From Bacteroidota bacterium (GTDB lineage: Bacteria > Bacteroidota > Bacteroidia > Bacteroidales > VadinHA17): DNA of 20,062 nucleotides. Every line of letters begins with the position of its first letter. The first letter of the stretch is position 1. The position numbers and the translations under genes are program-made. The stretch spans positions 1 through 20,062 of the forward strand of contig JAEYZD010000183.1 of the NCBI GenBank assembly GCA_023430725.1. Direction: 5' to 3'. Below are positions 13,833-20,062 of this stretch, piece after piece. The notes under the pieces were generated by a model. That model worked only from the letters and a program-made list of their open reading frames with translations, was not told the origin of the DNA and did no database searches.

Positions 13833-16468
13833 AACCCGAACCTCCATGAAAACTTGACAAGAAAAACATTGTGAGGCTTTGTATGGCCAAACAGCGCGTC
13901 TGCCTGGGAACCCAGGTCAAACATGCCGTCGCCTGTGGAGTATTCACGTGTCTGGGACCATACGATATAGGCGGTTGAGCCGGGCAGGAACTCCCATCGG
14001 ACCACCAGGTTATGAAGGAACTCACTAACTGTGAAATCGGGATTCCGGAAGGTGTAATCAGCCCAGGAATCCTGGTTCTCATCAATGCTGTATGAATTGT
14101 CACCGCTGAGGTATTGTATCTGAGCCGGGCTGAAGATCCCGGTCCGGTCAGCGAACTGATCCGCAGCCGGATCAGTCACCTGCTTGAACTCGCTGTATTT
14201 GCCTGACCCGAAAAAAGGCTGGCCCCAGTACTGAATTGTCAGGTCCGGGGTTATGTTATAGTCGACTCTGAGGGACATGCTCAGGATTTTCTGATCTATT
14301 GAGCCGAATATGTATCTCGGGGTGTAAACTCCGCTTGTCAAAGACTGGGTAGTGACATACTGTAGACTGTTTTTTGTCCTGCTCCATTCCGGCTCAATAC
14401 TGAGGGTAAGGGTGTTAACCGGCCGGTACTCCACCTCGAGGCTGTAGTTGTAAGAAGTGCTGACATCTTCAAATGTCCTGTGCAATGAGAAGTCGATCTC
14501 CCCGCTCAGTTTTTTACGTGAGTCGGTGTCAATTCCTCCTCCGATGTACATGTTACCTGGCATCTTCATTGTCGGGCCTCCTCGGAGCATCAGGTTATCT
14601 TTCTCAGGGCTGTTGATCTGGCCGCTGAGATATGTTCTCCAGAGGTTTTTGTAACGTGCAGACCATGAGCCTGAGATACCCACCAGATTGGTACTTCCCC
14701 CGAAATCCATAAGGTGTATCAGGTTGGTACCGAAATTCATGCTGTTAAATATGCTGAAGGGCTTATAGATATTGTAATTTATTACCCCAACGCCAAGGTA
14801 CTGGTCGGCAACCTGCATGTAACCCGCATCATTCAGTTCCAGGCCCGGCGATTTCCAGGCTGACAGGTAAAGGAACTGCCAGTTTCCGCCTATTTTTCCC
14901 GCCATCAGGTTGCCCCCGGTTCCGGAGAGTGATGTGCGGGTCGGATCATATTCCGTATAGCCGGAGCCCGGCCGGTTGAAATTATGGATTACTGAACGCT
15001 GGGTTCGTGCAATCATCTCCTCTGTCCCGGTGACGTTGCTGAAAACGGTACGTAACCTGAACATATAGTTCATATTGCCGAAATACTGGGTGAAGTCGAG
15101 TCCGCCCGTCGTGGCTGATTTATGGAAGCGGTTCTCAGTGGTTTCGTCGAGCTGACGGATTGTGCTTGTAACCATTCCGCCGATGATTGTTTTTCCGCCG
15201 TTAAGATCCTTCTGGACCCGGCCTACTGCAAAATTGGACAGCGGCTCAGCTGTACTGTATGTTGTTTCTCCGTTAGTTTCGTTATAAATCCGGGTATTCA
15301 CCTGTGCCGTCACTGCCTCGATTGCTCCCACGGACAATCCTCCTGCAGACTTACCGGTAAGTTTGGCCGCTCCGATAATCGGGGTAAAGGATGGAGTCCA
15401 TCCGAATTCATTGTCGTAGGGGGTGTAGCCCAGAGTGGGTCTTCTTCCTATTCTTCTGGAATAGAACAGGTTGTCATTACCCTCATCACCGTCACCTATC
15501 CCCAGCCCGTAAGCGGTTATATTTCTCCCCTCGATGAAAAACGGCCTCTTTTCACTGAAATAGGTTTCAAATGCAGTCAGGTTCACCTCAGACGGATCAG
15601 CTTCCACCTGGCCGAAGTCAGGGTTCAGTGAAAGGCTGAGGATCATGTTGTTTGTGACACCGATCTTGGCATCAAGCCCTGCGTTGGCCCTGAGATTTCT
15701 TCCGTCATACCACGGATTGCCCTGCTCCCCCTCATATGTTTCCATGCTGGTAACACCAAACGGTGTCAGGTCAAACAGTTTCCTTGGTTTTATATTGTTC
15801 AGACCCTTAAGCATACCGGCATTGTGAACCAATCCCGAAGCATTCCTGGCAATTGGCTGCCACATGTGGGTCCCGGCGTTTCGGTATATATTCCTGAATA
15901 CTTCTAATCCCCATATCTGCTCAGGCTTGTCGGAGAAGCGCAGCTGTGTCAGGGGTATCCGCATCTCCGCAGCCCATCCCCAGTCATATATGCCTGTCTT
16001 CACGTACCAGATCGGGTCAAATGTCTCATCCTCACTCATCCCGTCATCGGTCCAGATGAGATCACCCTTTACACCGGAGGCGCTTACACTGAAGCCAAAG
16101 GCAGTACGCTGATCAAAGTAGGAATCAAAGGCTACGGTTACCTGGTCTCCGTCAATATCATCACGCCTCGTCATCCGTGACACTATGCTGTCAGGTGCAG
16201 TGTCATACAACCTGATGGCGATGTATATGTTATAGTCGTCATACAGAAGCTTGAATTCAGTCTCCTGGTTTACCGGAGCACCTTCGGCCGGCTCATACTG
16301 CCAGAATCCGCCTGACCATTCACCTTCTGTCCAGGCAGCATCACTCAGATCACCGTTTATGACCGGGGGATTAGCCGTCCGGACGGTATGGTAGACTCTC
16401 TTTTCATACTCCTGTGCAGGGAGGAGAAGTGTCAGACATGAAATAAGAAGCAGCAGAACGATTCTCAT
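13829..16468 (-). CDS. secreted CBM9-like / DUF5916 family protein (paralogue 1)
   Basis: An 879-residue exported protein starting at ATG 16468; a TTG at 16501 would only add eleven residues ahead of the signal. The signal peptide MRIVLLLLISCLTLLLPAQ precedes a carbohydrate-binding-family-9-like beta-sandwich at about 35-220 (PPVINGDLSDAAW, YDWGWAAEMRIPLTQLRF). The rest is a DUF5916 domain predicted to be a beta-barrel, with the family signatures NPDFGQVEADPSEVNLTAFET (about 282-302) and SEKRPFFIEG (305-314) and a C-terminal aromatic strand FSWRFGL. Proteins of this type are common in Bacteroidota and related phyla; their role is undetermined, and an outer-membrane location is inferred from the signal peptide and alternating strands. 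The gene is the downstream member of a tandem pair and overlaps tag. A calcium-loop-like DENQDSWAD (796-804) is degenerate compared with its paralogue. Confidence 0.88.
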   Translation of the reverse strand: MRIVLLLLISCLTLLLPAQEYEKRVYHTVRTANPPVINGDLSDAAWTEGEWSGGFWQYEPAEGAPVNQETEFKLLYDDYNIYIAIRLYDTAPDSIVSRMTRRDDIDGDQVTVAFDSYFDQRTAFGFSVSASGVKGDLIWTDDGMSEDETFDPIWYVKTGIYDWGWAAEMRIPLTQLRFSDKPEQIWGLEVFRNIYRNAGTHMWQPIARNASGLVHNAGMLKGLNNIKPRKLFDLTPFGVTSMETYEGEQGNPWYDGRNLRANAGLDAKIGVTNNMILSLSLNPDFGQVEADPSEVNLTAFETYFSEKRPFFIEGRNITAYGLGIGDGDEGNDNLFYSRRIGRRPTLGYTPYDNEFGWTPSFTPIIGAAKLTGKSAGGLSVGAIEAVTAQVNTRIYNETNGETTYSTAEPLSNFAVGRVQKDLNGGKTIIGGMVTSTIRQLDETTENRFHKSATTGGLDFTQYFGNMNYMFRLRTVFSNVTGTEEMIARTQRSVIHNFNRPGSGYTEYDPTRTSLSGTGGNLMAGKIGGNWQFLYLSAWKSPGLELNDAGYMQVADQYLGVGVINYNIYKPFSIFNSMNFGTNLIHLMDFGGSTNLVGISGSWSARYKNLWRTYLSGQINSPEKDNLMLRGGPTMKMPGNMYIGGGIDTDSRKKLSGEIDFSLHRTFEDVSTSYNYSLEVEYRPVNTLTLSIEPEWSRTKNSLQYVTTQSLTSGVYTPRYIFGSIDQKILSMSLRVDYNITPDLTIQYWGQPFFGSGKYSEFKQVTDPAADQFADRTGIFSPAQIQYLSGDNSYSIDENQDSWADYTFRNPDFTVSEFLHNLVVRWEFLPGSTAYIVWSQTREYSTGDGMFDLGSQADALFGHTKPHNVFLVKFSWRFGL
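13840..13845 (-). promoter_or_regulatory. Shine-Dalgarno sequence for tag
   Basis: GGAGGT on the - strand lies inside the last codons of the DUF5916 gene and 7 nt before ATG 13832. It is a near-perfect Shine-Dalgarno sequence in a genome region where most genes lack one, and it decides the start of tag against the upstream ATG at 13847. Confidence 0.6.
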
Positions 16469-16498
16469 AACAAGGGGTTTCAGGACAGTAAGGGAAAG

Positions 16499-16506
16499 CA
16501 AATTTA
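16499..16506 (-). promoter_or_regulatory. candidate -7 promoter element for DUF5916 paralogue 1
   Basis: On the - strand TAAATTTG matches the Bacteroidota -7 element exactly. A start near 16492 gives a leader of about 24 nt before ATG 16468. No good TTTG at the -33 distance was found. Its position just after a strong terminator fits independent transcription of this gene. Confidence 0.4.
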
Positions 16507-16547
16507 AGAAAAAACCAATTCTTTAGATATTGCTTCTGTCAAAGTGC

Positions 16548-16582
16548 AAAAAAAATGAGCGGAGGGAGTCAATCCCTCCGCT
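16548..16582 (-). terminator. intrinsic terminator after DUF5916 paralogue 2
   Basis: A perfect 10-bp GC-rich stem (AGCGGAGGGA at 16558-16567, TCCCTCCGCT at 16573-16582) encloses a 5-nt loop. In the - strand direction it is followed by CA and then eight T residues (16555 to 16548). It lies about 40 nt beyond the stop of paralogue 2 and upstream of paralogue 1. It is a textbook rho-independent terminator and implies that the two DUF5916 genes are not simply one operon. Confidence 0.88.
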
Positions 16583-16624
16583 TTCCGGAACCTGCAATAT
16601 GCGGAATGCCTCTGTAAGAATAGG

Positions 16625-19255
16625 TTACCGCAATCCAAACCGGTATGTAAATTTCAGAAGGAAGACATCATAAGGTTTCTTCGACGTGTAGAGATTGTCG
16701 AGGTTCTGCTCAAGAGAGAATGACCCGGTGGAGTCACTGTAACTTCGGGTCTGTGACCAGACGAGGTAGACTGTTGATCCCGGCCTGAACTCCCACCTAA
16801 GGACAAGGTTGGAAAGGAACTGGTCATAGTTGTTGTCAGGATTGTCGAAACTGTAGTCAATGGTGCCGTCCCTGTTCTCATCAACAAGGTACATGTTGTC
16901 ATCTGCATCATACTCGATCTCATTATCGGCAATCAGATGGTACCTGTCCTCCAGCTTTTCTGCCCCGGGGTCAGTTACAGCCTTATACTTGCTGTAGTCC
17001 ATTGCTGCCAGGAACGGTTGTCCCCAGTACTGTATGGTAAGGTCGGGGGTGATATTGTAATTCATCCGAAGAGACAGGCTGACTATCTGCTGGTTGATCT
17101 GAGAAAGGATGTAGCGGTCTCCATCATTGGTTTTTGTAACGTACTGTAATTCATTTCTGTTTCTTGAATATGAAGGGTTGACTGTAGCTGTGAACGACTG
17201 TCCGGGTTTTACAGTGAGGCTCATCCCTGCCGAATATCTCTCTGAGACATCTTCACTGCCGCGGGCTGCGTTCGCATAGACTGTTGCATAGACCTTTCTG
17301 GAGCTGTTTGTTCCAAGATTGAACCAGCCGTTGACCGAGGAGGGGTGGAGCATGGAAGGACCGCCACGGAGGAGGCTGTTTGAAATTGAATTTCCCTCGT
17401 AATTCCCTCCGAAATTTGTCCACCACAGGTTCTTGAACTGTACATATAGGCTCAGGTTTCCGCCTGTAAACAGGTGGGTGCCACCGAAATCCCAGCCGGT
17501 CCAGTAATTGGCGTTGGGTCTTATCTGCCTGAAGATGCTGAAGGGCTTGTCAAACCGGTACGCAGTCCAGAGTCCTGTGATAATGGCATCTGCACTCTGC
17601 AGGTATCCCACATCATTCAGGTCAAGTCCCGGTGATTTCATATACATGAAGGTCATGAAGTTCCAGCGTCCCCCGACTTTCCCTGCCTGGACGTTTCCTC
17701 CGAAGCCGTTCAGTGAAGTACGGTTCGGATCGACTTCCACATAGTCTGCATCAGGCCTCTGAAAATAATGGACTGATGAGCGCTGCAGCTTTTCTATGGC
17801 TGCTTCGTTGCCGGTCAGGTTGCTGCCTGCAGCAGATGATGAGACGAACCAGTCACGATCCTCTCCGAAGTAGTGAGTGAAGTCTATTCCTGCCGTGTTA
17901 GCGTTGGTAACGAGTTCGTCAATGCCGGTACCATCAAGGAAGCGGTGAGTATTTGTGAAGGCTCCTCCTATGATTGTCTTGCCCCCGTTGAAATCTTTCA
18001 TTACTCTGGATACCAGATAATTGGTAAGAGGCTCAACAGTCTGCCATGATCTTTCTCCCATGTTGTCAATCTCTGCTTTTCCTTCTGCTGTAATCGCTTC
18101 CACAATACCTACTGAAAGCCCGTCTGGTGTTTTGCCGGTGAGCTTGGCGGCGCCGATAATGGGTGTCACTCTTGGCATCCTTGCGAACTCGTTATCCTCT
18201 GTATCGGCCCAAAGGTGCGGGCTTCGTCCTATTCTCCTCGAATAAAACAGGTTATCAAAACCGAGGTCTCCGTCGCCGAGGCCGGTACGGAAGCTGGTTA
18301 TATTGTTTCCCTCTATAAAGAAGGGTCTCTTCTCTTCGAAGAAGGTTTCGTAGGCTGTCAGGTTGACCTCGGAGGGGTCTGCCTCCACCTGTCCGAAATC
18401 AGGATTGACAGTAAGGTCAAGGGTCATGTTGTTCGTGATCCCGAATTTGGCATCGAGGCCCCCGTTATATTTCCATGCTCTGCCGGTTGAGAACGGGTTT
18501 CCTGCTTCGCTTTCAAAGGTCTCGAGGCTGCCGACTACGAAAGGAGTAATGTCAGCCTGTTTCCTTGGCTTGATACCTGTCAGGCCTGTCAGGCTTCCGA
18601 AGTTATGCACGATGCCTGAAGCATTTCTGTCAATAGGCTGCCATACAGACATCTCCTGGTTCCGGAAGAGCCGGCGGAAAACCTCCATCCCCCAGACTCC
18701 GTCATCGGTTATCCTGAATCTCAGCTGTGTGAGGGGTATGCGCATCTCGGCAGCCCAGCCCCAGTCATACATATGTGAGCCGGTATACCAGATGGGATCC
18801 CAGGTGTCATCTTCAACCTGCCCGTCACGTGACCAGATAAAATCATTCTTGACCCCTGCCGCGTTGGTGGTGAAAGCGAAACCGGTCTGTTTGTCATTGT
18901 AGCTGTCAAGGCCAATCCCTACAAAATCGCCGTCCCCGTTATCCCTGCGGGCGATGCGGCGTACAATGCTGTCAGGATAGGTGTCCCATGCCTTGATGGC
19001 TACATAGATGTTGTTGTCGTCAAAAAGGACCACAAACTCTGTTTTTTGACTCGGAGCGGCGCCGTTGCGGGGCTCGAACTGTGTGAATTCGCCCTGCCAG
19101 GTGCCTTTCAGCCAGGCATCGTCTTCGATCGAGCCGTCAATGACAGGGGGTGAGGTGGTGTAGGTGGCGTTGTAGATTCTTTTCTGTATTGTATCCTGGG
19201 CGCCGGCCAGCATGCATAGTACCAGCAATGCAGTTATCAGTGCAGTTCTTTTCAT
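16625..19255 (-). CDS. secreted CBM9-like / DUF5916 family protein (paralogue 2)
   Basis: An 876-residue exported protein with signal peptide MKRTALITALLVLCMLAGAQ. Its domain plan is the same as the downstream paralogue: a CBM9-like sandwich at about 37-222 (PPVIDGSIEDDAW, YDWGWAAEMRIPLTQLRF), then DUF5916 with NPDFGQVEADPSEVNLTAYET (284-304) and EEKRPFFIEG (307-316), and a final barrel-like strand FLLKFTYRFGLR. Long runs are identical between the two (for example YNITPDLTIQYWGQPF), so they arose by gene duplication and have since diverged widely. D792-E-N-R-D-G-T-I-D800 resembles an EF-hand/dockerin calcium loop. A strong terminator follows the gene. No clear promoter was found in the 163-bp spacer upstream of it. 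Function and substrate are unknown; outer-membrane location is inferred. Confidence 0.88.
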   Translation of the reverse strand: MKRTALITALLVLCMLAGAQDTIQKRIYNATYTTSPPVIDGSIEDDAWLKGTWQGEFTQFEPRNGAAPSQKTEFVVLFDDNNIYVAIKAWDTYPDSIVRRIARRDNGDGDFVGIGLDSYNDKQTGFAFTTNAAGVKNDFIWSRDGQVEDDTWDPIWYTGSHMYDWGWAAEMRIPLTQLRFRITDDGVWGMEVFRRLFRNQEMSVWQPIDRNASGIVHNFGSLTGLTGIKPRKQADITPFVVGSLETFESEAGNPFSTGRAWKYNGGLDAKFGITNNMTLDLTVNPDFGQVEADPSEVNLTAYETFFEEKRPFFIEGNNITSFRTGLGDGDLGFDNLFYSRRIGRSPHLWADTEDNEFARMPRVTPIIGAAKLTGKTPDGLSVGIVEAITAEGKAEIDNMGERSWQTVEPLTNYLVSRVMKDFNGGKTIIGGAFTNTHRFLDGTGIDELVTNANTAGIDFTHYFGEDRDWFVSSSAAGSNLTGNEAAIEKLQRSSVHYFQRPDADYVEVDPNRTSLNGFGGNVQAGKVGGRWNFMTFMYMKSPGLDLNDVGYLQSADAIITGLWTAYRFDKPFSIFRQIRPNANYWTGWDFGGTHLFTGGNLSLYVQFKNLWWTNFGGNYEGNSISNSLLRGGPSMLHPSSVNGWFNLGTNSSRKVYATVYANAARGSEDVSERYSAGMSLTVKPGQSFTATVNPSYSRNRNELQYVTKTNDGDRYILSQINQQIVSLSLRMNYNITPDLTIQYWGQPFLAAMDYSKYKAVTDPGAEKLEDRYHLIADNEIEYDADDNMYLVDENRDGTIDYSFDNPDNNYDQFLSNLVLRWEFRPGSTVYLVWSQTRSYSDSTGSFSLEQNLDNLYTSKKPYDVFLLKFTYRFGLR

Positions 19256-19418
19256 GGCGTAATGGGTTTATTTAAAAATGCAAGTCCGGATTAAAGACTG
19301 ATATCGGTTGCATTATGCTGCATCTCCGGAGGTTTTTGCAGAAAAATCAAACCTGATTCCAGCCGATGGCGGATTTTAACCGGTGGATGGCGCAGGAGTG
19401 ATTCCCGCAGGTTAGTGA

Positions 19419-19910
19419 TCAGATAAATTCGTAGCTGTTGCCGGTATGTGCCAGGAATCTGAACAATCCTTCCCGGGGAATGATCAGGGATGCAGTGTTG
19501 GTGTTGGGATGAAATGAAAGACGCTCATAACCGAGCAGAGCCTTCTCTATGAAAAGATGTACGTGATGGGAATTATCATTGATAAGACCAAAGGGAGAGA
19601 CTGAACCGGGTGTGAGACCGAGGTACTGCATAAGTCTCCTGTCTGAGGCGAAGGAGAGCTTCCCCTGCCGGAGCTTCTGTTCCAGTTCCCTGATGTTAAG
19701 TTTTGATGAGTGATGTAGAATCACCAGGTAATGCCTGTCCCCCTTGTGATTGCGAAAGAAAATATTCTTGCAGTGACCTGAATCGATGCCTGCCCAGTAT
19801 TTCATGGCCTCCTCAACCGTTGGCACGGGAGGATGCTCGATATAATCATAGTGTATCTGCAGGGTATCAAGCAGAGTGTACAGTTCCGCAGGTCCTCTCA
19901 GAGGGTTCAT
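19419..19910 (-). CDS. ProXp-ala/PrdX-type prolyl-tRNA editing protein (YbaK/EbsC superfamily)
   Basis: This free-standing deacylase of 163 residues is expected to hydrolyse mischarged Ala-tRNA(Pro) and so act as trans-editing partner of prolyl-tRNA synthetase. Family-typical segments are present: the N-terminal EHPPVPTVEEAM, the CKNIFFRNHKGDRHYLVIL strand with the conserved catalytic-type lysine K48, GKLSFASDRRLMQYLGL, GSVSPFGLIND (102-112), and ERLSFHPNTNTASL. The start ATG overlaps the stop of the SiaC-like gene by 4 nt (ATGA), indicating translational coupling. The closely related YbaK (Cys-tRNA(Pro) deacylase) is less likely because the GDRHYLVIL and FGLIND pattern fits PrdX/ProXp-ala better. 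Confidence 0.9.
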   Translation of the reverse strand: MNPLRGPAELYTLLDTLQIHYDYIEHPPVPTVEEAMKYWAGIDSGHCKNIFFRNHKGDRHYLVILHHSSKLNIRELEQKLRQGKLSFASDRRLMQYLGLTPGSVSPFGLINDNSHHVHLFIEKALLGYERLSFHPNTNTASLIIPREGLFRFLAHTGNSYEFI

Positions 19911-20062
19911 CCTGCCTTGGGACAGTATTTGAAAGGCATCTCGCAGAGCAGTGAGAGGTCCTCACCGGCTTCGCGGAGATCAATATCCTCCTCGTCATAA
20001 TGCCATTCCACGCTGACCGGGACTCCTTCATTATTCAGATCCCTGAGCTGGGTGAATATGTC
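19907..20062 (-). CDS. C-terminal part of a SiaC-like (DUF1987) regulatory phosphoprotein
   Basis: Reading inward from the right edge on the - strand gives 51 residues to a stop at 19907-19909. The segment VSVEWHYDEEDIDLREAGEDLSLLCEMPF matches the C-terminal signature of the SiaC family (DUF1987), in which an Asn/Glu-Trp-x-Tyr strand is followed by an acidic D-E-D stretch, EAGE and a final LPF-like motif. In Pseudomonas, SiaC is a partner-switch protein phosphorylated by SiaB, dephosphorylated by SiaA, that controls the diguanylate cyclase SiaD. The N-terminal part with the phosphosite is outside the window. The stop overlaps the start of the PrdX-like gene by 4 nt. Confidence 0.78.
   Translation of the reverse strand, partial: DIFTQLRDLNNEGVPVSVEWHYDEEDIDLREAGEDLSLLCEMPFKYCPKAG

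Noticed and set aside
15122..15631. 169-residue + strand ORF inside DUF5916 paralogue 1 (and a similar 179-residue ORF at 18363-18902 in paralogue 2)
   Set aside because: Both are antisense to conserved DUF5916 coding sequence, are rich in Cys and Ser, and show no domain features.
19310..19350. Short inverted repeats (CTCCGGAG, TGCAG/CTGCA) between the PrdX-like gene and DUF5916 paralogue 2
   Set aside because: The stems are 4-5 bp with no coherent T-run; a CAGGTTTG near 19350 is one base off the -7 consensus but has no -33 partner.

Overview
The window looks like a chromosomal segment of a member of the Bacteroidota, probably class Bacteroidia, at roughly 50 percent GC. The reasons are the protein families present (a LytS-type kinase with a LytTR regulator, a TonB-dependent receptor with an N-terminal carboxypeptidase-regulatory-like domain, a TonB with a TonB_C domain, and two DUF5916 outer-membrane proteins), plus TAnnTTTG-type -7 promoter elements and few Shine-Dalgarno sequences. 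No tRNA, rRNA, insertion sequence or CRISPR array was seen. No stretch longer than 300 bases lacks a gene.

Left part, + strand (1-8267): the tail of an unrecognised gene and an MFS_3 exporter are followed by a compact six-gene run. It encodes a TolC-like outer-membrane factor, a MacA-like adaptor, a MacB-type ATPase, a MacB-type permease, a LytS-like sensor kinase and a LytTR response regulator. Gaps within the run are 2 to 31 nt. This reads as a complete tripartite efflux system with its own two-component regulator. The adaptor carries an unusual Gly/Pro/Met-rich insert.

Middle (8306-13220): a tonB gene on the - strand is divergent from a + strand cluster of two outer-membrane lipoprotein genes and a TonB-dependent receptor. 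The two lipoproteins share a ~150-residue domain that I do not recognise; the second has an extra N-terminal Ig-like domain. The layout resembles surface capture-lipoprotein plus receptor pairs such as HmuY/HmuR, but the ligand cannot be read from the sequence. The junction between the second lipoprotein and the receptor is a 47-bp tandem repeat. It spans the lipoprotein's last codons, the intergenic spacer and the receptor's start codon, and creates two tiny ORFs in between. This is the most unusual structure in the window.

Right part, - strand (13266-20062), in transcription order from the right edge: the tail of a SiaC-like (DUF1987) gene overlaps by 4 nt a ProXp-ala/PrdX-type editing deacylase. 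Then come two tandem paralogous secreted CBM9-like/DUF5916 proteins, separated by a strong intrinsic terminator. Last is 3-methyladenine DNA glycosylase I (tag), whose start overlaps the stop of the second DUF5916 gene.

Most of these genes are standard Bacteroidota families. The candidates for something not well described are the lipoprotein/receptor locus with its repeat junction, and the Met-rich insert in the MacA-like adaptor.
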